A stretch of 64,000 bases of DNA, taken from contig JBHGNT010000015.1 in assembly GCA_043228905.1 (NCBI GenBank), positions 9,362,001 to 9,426,000 of the forward strand, in the 5' to 3' direction. Below the pieces are notes generated by a model that saw only the letters and a program-made list of their open reading frames with translations, was not told the DNA's origin and did no database searches. Source of the stretch: Azolla caroliniana. Taxonomy: Eukaryota; Polypodiophyta. Below, piece after piece: positions 32,528-41,866 of the stretch (position 1 is the stretch's first letter; every line of letters starts with the position of its first letter). The translations under genes and the position numbers were made by a program.

Positions 32528-33960
32528 TCAGGTTGAGATTGGACTCTCTTCGAGTATTGACCTTAGTTGATCATCGTCTTCTGTGTTGTTGAGGTCGTTC
32601 ATAGATGGTTCAAGAGGAGTTGGCTTGGGTTTGTACCATGGTGTCGATTCGTCAAAGACAACATCCCAACTTACACGAGTCTTTCGAGTAGAGGGGTTGA
32701 AGCACTTGTACCCTTTTTGCTCCAGTGAGTACCCCACGAGGATGCACTTCTCTGATTTTGGGTCAAGATTCTGCCGCTTCTCATCGGGAATGTGCATGTA
32801 TGCAATGGAGCCGAATATCCTTACATGGGATAGATCTGGCTTCTTCCCATAATATTTCTCGTGCAGGGTGACCTCGTGCACTCCGGATGTTGTGCACCGG
32901 TTCATGAGGTAGACGGCGGTATTTGCAGCGTCTACCCAATATGACTTGGGCATATGCTTCTCATTTAGCATGGCCCTTGCTACTTCGAGGATGTGCCTAT
33001 TCTTGCGTTCGGCTACACTATTCTGTTGCGGTGTGTGTCGGCAAGTGAATTCTCGCTGAATTCCTTCTTGTCGAAGGTATGCCGTGAACGCATCGGAGAA
33101 GTGTTCCTTTCCTTCGTCTAACCGAAGACATCGTACATGACGCCCAGTTGTCTTTTTGACTTCGCTTTTGAATTTTTGGAAGTGTGTAAACACTTCACTC
33201 TTCATCCTCATGGGAAAGATCCATGTGTATCTAGAGAAGTCGTCGATGAAGGTAACATAGTACCAACATCCTCCGAACGTAGGCGTCAATGCCAGTCCCC
33301 ACACATCCGACTAGACCACGTCCAATAGGCATTTGCTCGCGTTCCTTTCCTTCGCGAACGGGTGTCGATGTTGCTTGCCGAATTGGCATGCTTCACATAC
33401 TCCTTCAATCTCTTTCTCTTTGAAGGTCGGGAGCCCGATGATGACTCCTTTCGATTGCATCGCCTTGAGTTTGTTGAGATTGATATGGTCGATTCCTTTA
33501 TGCCATAGCTCTATGTTGGTGTCGAGTTTGAGGCCCTTTGCATACATGGCCAATTTCACCTCATTTGACTCGAGGATAAACATTCTACCTTCCCGTCGAC
33601 CCCAAGCGATGAGTCGGCCTTCCTTCTCGATGAAGCAACCACCTTGGTTGAATCAAACTTGCATCCCTTGCTCCACTATTTGGCCGACCGAGACCAAATT
33701 CTTCGTTATGGTGGGTACGTGTAATACATTTTTTATGCAAGTTTGTTCGCCGTCTTCCCCAAATGGGACATTGCCAATATGTCGAATAGGATGAGTGGTG
33801 TCATCTCCGGTCTCGACATAACCGGGTCGATCTGGTTCTCGTAAGTCTCAGAACCATTCTTGACGGGACGTCATATGGTTCGAAGCACCGGAGTCGACGA
33901 ACCATACATCTTCTGGATCGGAGGCATTAGTCGAAGTAGAGGCTGACATAGAATTTGCTC
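32528..33960 (-). pseudogene. C7 protease and integrase
   Basis: Protease VWFVDSGASNHMTSRQEWF lies near 33850-33915. The pre-integrase zinc region ends CEACQFGKQHRHPF (33311-33583). A stop precedes SDVWGLALTPTFGGCWYYVT: the Trp after GGC is intact here, while C9 and C10 have a stop. The core goes on with CLRLDEGKEHFSDAF (second Asp region) and QQNSVAERKNRHI (Glu) and the VRIFGSIAYMHIPDEKR and KCILVGYSLEQKGYKC blocks to a stop near 32525. Confidence 0.86.
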
Positions 33961-34631
33961 TATGTCTCATCATGAACATTCCGCCAAGGTCTTCATAATC
34001 GGAGTTAGTGGCATAATTTGTGAGTTGTCGGCTTGTGGAAGTCGACTCGCGCTTCTTCTTCCGGCACTCTTCTTCATGATGGCTGATTTTTCAGCAATAT
34101 CTGCATTCGATCGAGTTTTGTCAACTTGAACTGGAATGGAAGCTCCCCCTTCTTCCGAAGGTTCCTCGATGGCTTCTGTCTTGTTGCTGAAATTGGGAGT
34201 TGTTGTCGTAAGTTGGACCTCGTCCTTGGCCGAATCGGCCTCTTGCTCGGCCGCGTCCTCTTCCTCCATTCGAATGCGTGTAGAGCATGTGGCCTTCCGA
34301 GGCATTGCTCCTTGTTTGAACATGATTCTCTTCGACCAATACCATAGATTGAAGATTGAAGAAGGAGGGTGGATTCTCCCGTGCTAGTATGGCGGTCCAG
34401 ATCACGTCGAATCGTGGTGCAAGGCCGCTGAGAAATATTTGCACCATTTCGTCATCCTCCACATTGATGCTTATTGAGTCGAGTGCATCACAAAGCTCCT
34501 TAATCTTCAAGGTGTAGTTTGTGATGGACATATCCCTTTGTTGGATGTTGTTCAACTCTTGGCGGAGTTGAAGCTTCCTCGCGGTCGTGTTGGCGGCGAA
34601 AATCTCTCATAGATTTTCCCACGCTTCCTTC
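33961..34631 (-). pseudogene. C7 gag, C-terminal part
   Basis: Reads LQLRQELNNIQQRDMSITNY near 34540-34590, capsid blocks to FFNLQSMVLVEENHV, an Arg/Gly-rich tract (GRGRGRARGRFGQGRG) and the knuckle near 34060-34110. The knuckle reads CRYC-stop-KISHHEEEC, so its last Cys is present, unlike C9 and C10. Only one GGMF unit stands before the protease. The start of this gag is at 40004-40265. Confidence 0.82.
34627..34631. repeat. C8 target site duplication, left
   Basis: CCTTC directly before the 5' LTR. The intact site in C9 gag (45978-45992) reads GCTTCCTTCGGCG. Confidence 0.92.
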
Positions 34632-34935
34632 TGTCGAATACAAGTGTATAATGGACGTATTCACACTATCCCTTTGTATAGCTCAAGTTTGGGCCATTTG
34701 TGTAATTAGCATAAATGGTAGTTGCCCTAAGTTTGTCACTATATAAAGTGACCTAGTCACCTTTTTGTAAGGTTGGTTGTATTATTGTTTCTATTGAATA
34801 GAAAGAGTCTTTTGTGCCTCCTCTCTCTCTCTCTCTCTCTATCTCTGTGCACGATCTTCGATTCTATCATACGCAGGTACTCAACCCCAATCAAATGCTA
34901 CTTGATCTTCCGCATTGACGGCCTTGTCTTCAACA
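34632..34935 (+). repeat. C8 5' LTR (304 bp)
   Basis: TGTCGAATACAAG to GTCTTCAACA, two bases before the primer site. It includes the TATA box and a CT microsatellite (34821-34841). It lacks the GTTGAG hairpin of the other copia LTRs here. Confidence 0.96.
34740..34747 (+). promoter_or_regulatory. C8 LTR TATA box
   Basis: TATATAAA about 190 bp before the primer site, in U3, with the same box at the equivalent place in the 3' LTR near 39810. Confidence 0.65.
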
Positions 34936-34937
34936 TT

Positions 34938-34949
34938 TGGTATCAGAGC
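34938..34949 (+). other. C8 primer binding site (Met-tRNA type)
   Basis: TGGTATCAGAGC, perfect initiator Met tRNA match, two bases after the LTR. Confidence 0.92.
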
Positions 34950-35476
34950 GAGGTCCCTCAACCCGCTGTCGGCCGTCATCACAGCCTGCACAGTATTCGG
35001 CCTTTCGCTTCATCCTAGTCTGCAAAGCATTCGGTTTCCTGCGTCATTTGAAAAAACAGAGAAGAAAGTAGGCAAACACAAGCTTGAATCTCGCTGCGTT
35101 AGATCATCACTCGGAGTAAGCCAGTCGGCTGTACTCTACTTCCTTGATCGTAACTGCTTGAGGTGGGCTTCCTGCACAACGACGACTTCAAGGACAACCC
35201 CAGTTCGTGTTTCATTCGATTGGACAATAATCGGAAGGACCAGTCGGTTCCATTGCTCTCACCGTTGCAGTCAACCGAAACCGAATCGGCTTGAAGTACT
35301 GTCGGATCGTTAAATCTAGGTTCAACTCGACTAAGACAGTTGTCGGTAGTCAATCCGAACCAAATCCCCGATTCTCCGTAATCAACATCACTTGTGTCCA
35401 ACTTCGGCTAGAACGACACTGAGTGGGCCAAACCGCTGCACTTCACCAAAGTTCGTAGCCGACTTAGGGCAGAGTC

Positions 35477-36103
35477 ATGACATCAACATCCGGCTCGTCA
35501 GAAATGAGTCTACGAAAGTTCGATGGATCGAACTTCAACTTCTGGAAGGAGCAAATGCAGGACTATCTCATAGTCAAGGGGCAAATCGATCCCATCGAAA
35601 ATGAAGCACCTCCAGAAGGATACAAACCAATTGAGTGGCAGAAGCTGGACAGAATCGTCCGCGCCACGATTCGGATGCACCTATCGGAATCGGTATACTT
35701 TACGGTGCAATCGTGTACGACAGAATTCGAACTGTGGAAAACACTGTCGGACACCTACGAAAAGAAGGTCGCTGCAACGAAGATGTTTCTGATCCGGCGC
35801 CTCTACAACTTGCGGATGAAAGAATCAGATTCGGTTCAAGCACATCTCAATGAGTACGAAAGCATAAGCTCCCAAATCTCATCTCAGGGGACGGCAATCG
35901 AGGATGAACTCAGAGCAATGATACTCATGAGCAGCCTTCCCTCATCATGGGAAACTTTCGTCACAACCGTGTGCAACGCGTCAACCACGGCTGTTAAATA
36001 CTCCGAAGTCACGAGCGCAATCCTGACCGAAGCAGCTCGGAGAAAGTCTTTCGCCAAAGACTCAACAGACGACGCTTATGTAGTACAAGGTTCGACAGAC
36101 TGA
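35477..36103 (+). CDS. C8 Gag capsid
   Basis: The ATG at 35477 follows a leader of about 540 bp. The 208-codon frame starts MTSTSGSSEMSLRKFDGSNF and has the copia Gag domain (WKEQMQDYLIVKGQ, VYFTVQSCTTEFELW, LYNLRMKESDSVQAHLNEYE, LMSSLPSSWETFVTTV). It forms the particle around element RNA in the cytoplasm. It ends in a TGA at 36101, but the same frame continues open into the zinc knuckle and pol, so the TGA separates capsid from nucleocapsid. It could be a fresh mutation or, less likely, a leaky stop. Confidence 0.88.
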   Translation: MTSTSGSSEMSLRKFDGSNFNFWKEQMQDYLIVKGQIDPIENEAPPEGYKPIEWQKLDRIVRATIRMHLSESVYFTVQSCTTEFELWKTLSDTYEKKVAATKMFLIRRLYNLRMKESDSVQAHLNEYESISSQISSQGTAIEDELRAMILMSSLPSSWETFVTTVCNASTTAVKYSEVTSAILTEAARRKSFAKDSTDDAYVVQGSTD

Positions 36104-39100
36104 TCGAACATACGAGGAAGAGATTCCTCACGGCAGCCGAACAATCAGCGAAGACGGAGCCAGTCACGGGATAATCGAATCTGCAACTATTGCAAGAAAC
36201 CCGGACACATCAAAGCCGACTGCCGCGCACTCAAGAACAAGAACGACAAGTCTCAGAAATCAGACAAGAAGAGTGGCCGGCATGAGGAGATCAATTACGT
36301 CAGCTTCTCAGCTGATGTGCTACCAAACGACCCGAATATACTATCAATCGAAAATCCAGTCGGATCAGAAGTTCTGCTCACGACTGAAGAATCGAGCACA
36401 TGGCTCTTAGATTCGGGCGCGTCATTTCACGTGACTCCTCATCGATCCCAATTTCGGCAATATACGATCCGTCACTCCGACTCAGTTCGAGTCGGCAACT
36501 CGCAACACTGTGACATCATTGGAATCGGCACAGTAGAGCTCAACCTTGCAGGTGGCTCTACACTTGTACTTCACAATGTCCGACATGTACCCGAGCTCTC
36601 AAGGCCATTGATCTCAGTCGGACAACTAGATGAAGACGGCATTCGTGCCGGTTTTTCTTCGGGAGGGTGGACACTCCACAGGGGGAACCTCCTGCTTGCT
36701 AGAGGACCCAAGATACACTCACTGTATCCGTTACATGTTACGCTCAGAGAGGGTAACCTGTTTTTGGTGGATATTCCTGTGTCATCACTATGGCACAGAA
36801 GATTAGGACACCTCAGCAAGGCCGGCATTACGCACCTATCTAGAGCCGGATACATCCCTAAACTCTCCTTCTCGGACCATCAATTCTGCGAACATTGCCA
36901 GTATGGCAAACAAGCAGCCGCATCACACCCGACATCAGCACCAAGAGAAACGAGACCTCTCGATTTAGTCCACTCGGACGTCTGTGGCCCAATGCCGCAT
37001 CAGTCTCTCGGCGGTGCCTCTTACTTCGTCAGTTTTATTGACGATTCGACTCGAAAGGTGTGGGCTTATCCAATTCGCACCAAAGATCGTGTCTTCTCGA
37101 TCTTCTCCGATTGGCTCGCTATGGTAGAAAATCAAACTGACCGAAAACTGAAATGCTTTCGGACCGACAATGGGGGAGAGTTCAAATCAGAAGAATTCGT
37201 CAAATTCTGCCGACAACGCGGCATCCGACGTGAATTTACGGCACCACACAGTCCGGAGCAAAACGGGATTGCAGAACGCATGAATCGGACAATCCAAGAA
37301 CGGATAGTTTCCATGCTCCAACACTCCGGACTGTCGGATGGCTTCTGGGCAGAGGCTCTACTCACGGCAGTACACATAATCAATATGTCGCCAAGCAAAC
37401 CTCTAGGACTTCAAATTCCTCAGGAACTATGGATCGGCAGTAAGCCGAATTACGACAAGCTGAGGATCTTCGGATGCGAGGCGTACGCCCTTATTCCGAA
37501 AGATGATGGCCGAAAACTTGCACCTCGGTCCAGGAAATGCATTTTCCTTGGATATGGATCAGACGGCGAAATGGGATACCGACTCTGGGACCCCGAACGC
37601 AGACAAATCGTTCGAAGTTCGGACGTTGTGTTCAACGAGTCGGCTATGAATCCATCAGTCGAAACACCGATCGAAGTCCGAAGGGTAACATTTTCCGATG
37701 TGCCGACCCTTCAAGAAGGCCCCGCTCTTAACACACGGTCAGCTTCACGGGTAGCTGAACCTTACACTACCGACTCGGACAACTCTGACTCGGCACAGCA
37801 GAATAATTCGCTTTCGGACCATCCGACCTCGATACCCGATACGACCAGTCCAATCATACCTCGACGATCCGAGAGACTGTCGCAACCTCCGGAGAGGTAT
37901 TCTCCTGGAATTTTCTTCACCGACGCCGGCGAACCGACGTCTTACGAAGAAGCATCGACATCTGTCGATTCAGCCACCTGGCATCTGGCGATGGAGTCGG
38001 AAATGCACTCCATTCGGGCAAACAAGACTTGGGATCTGGTCGAATTACCTAAGAATCGACGTGCTCTTCCTTGCAAGTGGGTTTATCGACTAAAAGAGAC
38101 GTCTGATTCGACCACCCCAAAGTACAAGGCCAGATTAGTTGCGAAGGGCTTCCGACAAGAATATGGCGTCGACTTCGACGAGATTTTTTCACCAGTGGTG
38201 AAAATGACAACCCTTCGTTTTCTACTCGGCGTAGTGGCAACCGACAACTTGGAGCTGATTCAGCTAGATGTCAAAACAGCCTTCCTCCATGGTGATCTTG
38301 AAGAGGAAATTTATATGGAGCAGCCAAAAGGCTTCGTGGCAACTGGCCAAGAACATCTAGTCTGCCGACTCAGGAAGAGTCTATACGGCCTCAAACAGGC
38401 ACCGCGACAATGGTACAAGAAGTTCGACGACTTCATCCAATCGATCGGCTTCTCAAAAAGCGATGAGGACCATTGTCTTTTTACCAACACAGCTCGAGAT
38501 GGATCATCCATCTTCCTCATCATTTACGTGGACGACATGCTAATTTCTGGACGCCACGCAGGCGAACTTGCCGATCTCATTCGGCAATTGCGGTTGAAGT
38601 TTGCCATGAAGGACCTCGGTCCGGCACGACACATACTTGGCATGAAGATTAGTCGGCATCGCGATAAACGACATCTTTTTTTGTCTCAGACCGACTATAT
38701 CGGACGTGTCTTGGAACGCTTCAACATGCAATCAGCCAAATCTGCTTCAACCCCGCTCCCCATGAATCTTCGGCTCTCTCAACGAGACTGCCCGACATCC
38801 GGTCCGGAGGGGGAAGATATGAAGTCGGTACCGTATGCACCGGCAGTCGGCTCCCTTATGTACCTGATGGTCGCGACACGGCCTGATATTTCTCATGCCG
38901 TAGGAGTCGTTAGCAGATTTATGCACAATCCTGGCCGATCGCATTGGAACGCAGTCAAGCATGTGTTCAAATATCTGGCTGGCACAAAAGACCACAGCAT
39001 TCTTTTCGGTCCGAACTCAACCTCAGGCGTAGTCGGTTACACCGACTCGGACTTCGCCGGCTGTATAGACAGTCGGAAATCAACAACCGGATACTGCTTC

Positions 39101-39508
39101 AAATTCGGCAATGGAGCAATTTCGTGGAAGTCGAAACTTCAGGAGTGCACAGCGACCTCAACGACCGAAGCAGAATATGTAGCTGCGTCCGACGCTGCAA
39201 AAGAAGCTTTGTGGCTCGGCCGGCTGGCGCACACGTTTCGACAAGTCGACCATGACTCGGCCCCAGTTGTCTATAGCGACAGTCAAGGTGCTGTTGCCTT
39301 GTCGAAAAATCCGGTTCACCACAACGCCTCCAAACATATCGACGTTCGATATCACTTCGTTCGGGACTGCGTCATTTCAGGGAAAATCGGTCTAGAGAAA
39401 ATATCCACAACCGACAATGTTGCAGATGGAATGACCAAGTGTCTTTCGGCAGACCGCTTTCGGTCCCTTCGGCATCAGATGGGCGTAACGACAAACCAGT
39501 CCGGTTAG
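36104..39508 (+). CDS. C8 nucleocapsid and Pol polyprotein
   Basis: In frame with gag after one TGA. Knuckle CNYCKKPGHIKADC at 36182-36223. Counting from the Met at 36317 (1063 residues): protease WLLDSGASFHVTP (about 28-40); pre-integrase with FCEHCQYGKQ (about 195); integrase HSDVCGPM (218), FRTDNGGEF (281) and EQNGIAERMNR (about 319), giving the D,D,E set; RT KTAFLHGDLEEEIYM and IIYVDDMLISG (735); RNase H GYTDSDFAGC (904), TTEAEYVAAS (951) and VYSDSQGAVALSKN (984). It ends DVRYHFVRD... to a TAG at 39506. All catalytic motifs are present with no internal break, so it may encode active enzymes. Confidence 0.94.
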   Translation, partial: SNIRGRDSSRQPNNQRRRSQSRDNRICNYCKKPGHIKADCRALKNKNDKSQKSDKKSGRHEEINYVSFSADVLPNDPNILSIENPVGSEVLLTTEESSTWLLDSGASFHVTPHRSQFRQYTIRHSDSVRVGNSQHCDIIGIGTVELNLAGGSTLVLHNVRHVPELSRPLISVGQLDEDGIRAGFSSGGWTLHRGNLLLARGPKIHSLYPLHVTLREGNLFLVDIPVSSLWHRRLGHLSKAGITHLSRAGYIPKLSFSDHQFCEHCQYGKQAAASHPTSAPRETRPLDLVHSDVCGPMPHQSLGGASYFVSFIDDSTRKVWAYPIRTKDRVFSIFSDWLAMVENQTDRKLKCFRTDNGGEFKSEEFVKFCRQRGIRREFTAPHSPEQNGIAERMNRTIQERIVSMLQHSGLSDGFWAEALLTAVHIINMSPSKPLGLQIPQELWIGSKPNYDKLRIFGCEAYALIPKDDGRKLAPRSRKCIFLGYGSDGEMGYRLWDPERRQIVRSSDVVFNESAMNPSVETPIEVRRVTFSDVPTLQEGPALNTRSASRVAEPYTTDSDNSDSAQQNNSLSDHPTSIPDTTSPIIPRRSERLSQPPERYSPGIFFTDAGEPTSYEEASTSVDSATWHLAMESEMHSIRANKTWDLVELPKNRRALPCKWVYRLKETSDSTTPKYKARLVAKGFRQEYGVDFDEIFSPVVKMTTLRFLLGVVATDNLELIQLDVKTAFLHGDLEEEIYMEQPKGFVATGQEHLVCRLRKSLYGLKQAPRQWYKKFDDFIQSIGFSKSDEDHCLFTNTARDGSSIFLIIYVDDMLISGRHAGELADLIRQLRLKFAMKDLGPARHILGMKISRHRDKRHLFLSQTDYIGRVLERFNMQSAKSASTPLPMNLRLSQRDCPTSGPEGEDMKSVPYAPAVGSLMYLMVATRPDISHAVGVVSRFMHNPGRSHWNAVKHVFKYLAGTKDHSILFGPNSTSGVVGYTDSDFAGCIDSRKSTTGYCFKFGNGAISWKSKLQECTATSTTEAEYVAASDAAKEALWLGRLAHTFRQVDHDSAPVVYSDSQGAVALSKNPVHHNASKHIDVRYHFVRDCVISGKIGLEKISTTDNVADGMTKCLSADRFRSLRHQMGVTTNQSG

Positions 39509-39689
39509 AGCCGGACACAGCGCAGGATGGTTTCAGACAACCGACATCAGTTCCTTAATGATCGGCTTCAACTCTTCCGACCCGACCAGTCCGGCCTTCT
39601 GCCTTCGGACCCTGCCGACTCGAACAAAACTGATATGTCCGAGAACCTAGGTTTATACCTGTAATCTTAGATAACCCATGTATACGCCC

Positions 39690-39701
39690 ATTACGGGGGA
39701 G
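39690..39701 (+). other. C8 polypurine tract
   Basis: The end of ATTACGGGGGAG directly before the 3' LTR. Confidence 0.8.
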
Positions 39702-40003
39702 TGTCGAATACAAGTGTATAATGGACGTATTCACACTATCCCTTTGTATAGCTCAAGTTTGGGCCATTTGTGTAATTAGCATAAATGGTAGTTGCCCTAA
39801 GTTTGTCACTATATAAAGTGACCTAGTAACCTTTTTGTAAGGTTGGTTGTATTATTGTTTCTATTGAATAGAAAGAGTCTTTTGTGCCTCCTCTCTCTCT
39901 CTCTCTCTATCTCTGTGCACGATCTTCGATTCTGTCATACGCAGGTACTCAACCCCAATCGAATGCTACTTGATCTTCCGCATTGACGGCCTTGTCTTCA
40001 ACA
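39702..40003 (+). repeat. C8 3' LTR (302 bp)
   Basis: TGTCGAATACAAG to GTCTTCAACA. Differences from the 5' LTR seen by eye: GTCACC / GTAACC, ATTCTATC / ATTCTGTC, CAATCAAATG / CAATCGAATG and one CT unit. Confidence 0.96.
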
Positions 40004-40008
40004 CCTTC
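40004..40008. repeat. C8 target site duplication, right
   Basis: CCTTC directly after the 3' LTR, identical to the left copy, followed by C7 gag (GGCGTCTCGGC). Confidence 0.92.
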
Positions 40009-40265
40009 GGCGTCTCGGCTTCTCGAATGTACCCGAGCATGTGGTCGTGAACACATGTCGCCAAGCAATACATCACTCGGCTTGCCACTTTCTCCCACGT
40101 TGCATAGTTGACATCTTCCAGGTCGGGTCGGTTTTCTTGTGCTCCCTTGATGTAACCCCAATAGCCTTGGCCGACAAGGTACTGGTGCATCTTGTACTCC
40201 CACGATGCGAAGTTGTTTCGGTCCAACTTCTCGGTAGGGAGAGTGCTCCCCATTTGAGTATTCAT
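40004..40265 (-). pseudogene. C7 gag, N-terminal part
   Basis: Starts MNTQMGSTLPTEKLDRNNF at 40265 and runs through YKMHQYLVGQGYWGYIKG and CVHDHMLGYIREAETPK to the C8 insertion at 40004. It joins the 33961-34631 piece in frame when one CCTTC copy and C8 are removed. This is the family-B capsid N-terminus. Confidence 0.88.
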
Positions 40266-40420
40266 TATTGATTAAGCTTCCTTTCTTCTATTCCTTCTCT
40301 CTCGAACACGAGCTATGTAGTGGTACTACGATAGCGATGAGCCGGTTCTTCTTGAACGTCGGCGTAGAGCACAACACACGATCACGATGAGGCGAGTGGG
40401 CTAGATCGAGCTACCAAATC

Positions 40421-40432
40421 GTTCTGATACCA
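40421..40432 (-). other. C7 primer binding site
   Basis: TGGTATCAGAAC on the minus strand, next to the LTR. One base differs from TGGTATCAGAGC. Confidence 0.78.
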
Positions 40433-40841
40433 TGTAAAGAATCGGGTATGATTCTTCTGCAGCGGAATAGACTAGAGATATGTGTTGTGAGTGTGTGTGT
40501 GTGTGTGTATGAGAGAGAGAGAGTGTGTGTGTGTGAGAGAGAGAAACACAAGATAAATAGATTTGAACAACAATAGAATACTCAAGATGATGTATATTAC
40601 AAAGGAGATTAACCGAACTAATTACAAAGTAAGAGGAGAGTGCTTTATATAGTCACTCTCTCTCTTCATTAACTACCGAAGCTCATGGGTCATGGGGAAT
40701 GTGAAAACTCATTCGTTATGTGTCATAGAATATGATTCTATGACACATAGTTAATGTGTAGATAAGAGTGGTGACTTTTGACCTTTGAGTGCACACTCTC
40801 AAGGGTGTGTTCACACACTAGGTTGAGCTTTATTCGCAACA
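40433..40841 (-). repeat. C7 5' LTR (409 bp)
   Basis: On the plus strand TGTAAAGAATCGG to TTTATTCGCAACA. It holds a near-perfect palindrome with 15-bp arms at 40717-40749, GT and GA microsatellites at 40490-40545, and on the minus strand a TATATAAA box near 40643-40651. Homologous to the C4, C9 and C10 LTRs. Confidence 0.88.
40717..40749. repeat. Palindrome in family-B U3
   Basis: Arms TATGTGTCATAGAAT and ATTCTATGACACATA around a 3-base centre (ATG), with no mismatch. The C4 LTR has it with one or two changes, and the C9 and C10 LTRs have it with a change in the right arm (GACTCAT). Confidence 0.85.
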
Positions 40842-41016
40842 CTACCTACTGAAGTTGGGGCGTAGACCTCTAACGGCCCACATGCTCCCCATGGGATCCA
40901 ACTCTCCGATCCAGCTCTTCGATCCGATCCCTGCCTAGCCGACCACCAGTCTTCATCTGATCCGGCTCTCAGCTTATTCAGCCGATCCAGCCCATGTTGA
41001 GCTTGCTCACTCAACA
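40842..41016 (-). repeat. Copia LTR fragment (C2-like)
   Basis: Read on the minus strand from 41016 it starts TGTTGAGTGAGCAAGCTCAAC and continues with GGATCGG/GAGCCGGATC motifs as in the C2 U3. It is cut at 40841 by the C7 LTR. There is no polypurine tract beside it, so this side may be the outer end of a former element. Confidence 0.6.
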
Positions 41017-41174
41017 ATTTGCAATCATTGTTCAAAGCAAGGGAGATGGCATCCACTTGGATGATGAGTCTCTTAACCATGTGGATGAAATATACGCAAC
41101 CCCATGAAGTCTCTAACTGGTATTGGATTGTATTGGAATGGGCTAGATCGAGCTACCAAATCGCTCTGATACCA
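41017..41174. other. Unassigned segment plus family-B leader stub
   Basis: 41017-41134 matches nothing recognised here. 41135-41174 (GGGCTAGATCGAGCTACC and CGCTCTGATACCA) is the family-B leader and Met primer site on the minus strand, directly beside the left LTR of C9. That LTR therefore once served as a 5' LTR for an element to its left. Confidence 0.6.
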
Positions 41175-41252
41175 TGTAAAGAATCAAGAGATGGATTCTT
41201 GTGAAGCGAAAGAGATGTGAGTTATGTGTGTGTGTAAGAGAGAGAGAGAGAG

Positions 41253-41294
<42 letters not shown>

Positions 41295-41588
41295 ACAGAG
41301 AATACGCAAGGTAAAAGTATATTGACAAAGGAGAAAGACTCAACATTATACAAGGTGGGAGGAGGGTGCTTTATGTAGTCACCCTCTCTCTTCATTAACT
41401 ACAAGGCTCATGGAGCATGGGGAATGTGAAAGCTCATAAGTTATGTGTCATAGAATATGATTCTATGACTCATACCAAATGCTAGAATACCATAGTGGTG
41501 ACATAATGGTGACTCTTGACCATTGGAGTGTCTCTTCACTCTCAAGGTGAGTTCACACACTAGACCAAGTTGAGCTTGATTCTCAACA
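41175..41588 (-). repeat. C9 3' LTR (414 bp)
   Basis: Plus-strand TGTAAAGAATCAAG to TGATTCTCAACA, next to the CGCCCCCTCAAG polypurine complement (41589-41600). GA and GT microsatellites lie at 41233-41291. The U3 TATA box is changed to TACATAAA (minus strand). A Met primer site stands on its left side as well (41163-41174). Confidence 0.9.
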
Positions 41589-41866
41589 CGCCCCCTCAAG
41601 CTCAAGTCGGCTCGGTTTCAGACGGTATCCGAAATCCGATTCAACTCGCGTTCCGGAGTCCGCGTCGACTCATGTCGGCTCGCTCTATGCGAAGTTGCGG
41701 AATCCGTGCTCCAGCTTGCGTTGTGCGTAGTTACGAAGTCTGTGCTTCGGCTTGCGTGCGTAGTTGCGAAATTTGTGCTTCGGCTTGCATCTTTCTTCAC
41801 GGCTTTGCGCGGTAGATCGGCTCTTCGCTGCTTCGTTGCATAGTGCGCGGTTGCGGAATCTACACG

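Larger units (their letters stand above)
31350..34631 (-). mobile_element. Ty1/copia family-B element C7, left part (pol and part of gag)
   Basis: From the right: gag end, protease, integrase, RT. It continues beyond C8 at 40004-40841 with the gag start, leader and 5' LTR. The left end stops at 31350 in the RT/RNase H linker (CEPT), so RNase H and the 3' LTR are lost. CCTTC at 34627-34631 is one copy of the C8 target duplication. Confidence 0.88.
34632..40003 (+). mobile_element. Ty1/copia element C8, nearly intact, with target duplication
   Basis: Complete copia element of 5372 bp. LTRs of 304 and 302 bp differ by about three substitutions and one CT repeat unit. It has a Met primer site, a gag-pol frame with a single in-frame stop, and a polypurine tract. 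It is flanked by CCTTC (34627-34631 and 40004-40008), and removing the element restores the gag frame of C7. It is the youngest datable insertion seen here. Confidence 0.96.
40004..40841 (-). mobile_element. C7 right part: gag start, leader, primer site, 5' LTR
   Basis: Continuation of C7 beyond the C8 insertion. The 5' LTR ends at 40841 in CGCAACA, after which a fragment of another LTR begins. Confidence 0.88.

Noticed and set aside
40480-40545. GT and GA runs as functional regulatory repeats
   Set aside because: Length varies freely between the two LTRs of the same element, as simple repeats do.
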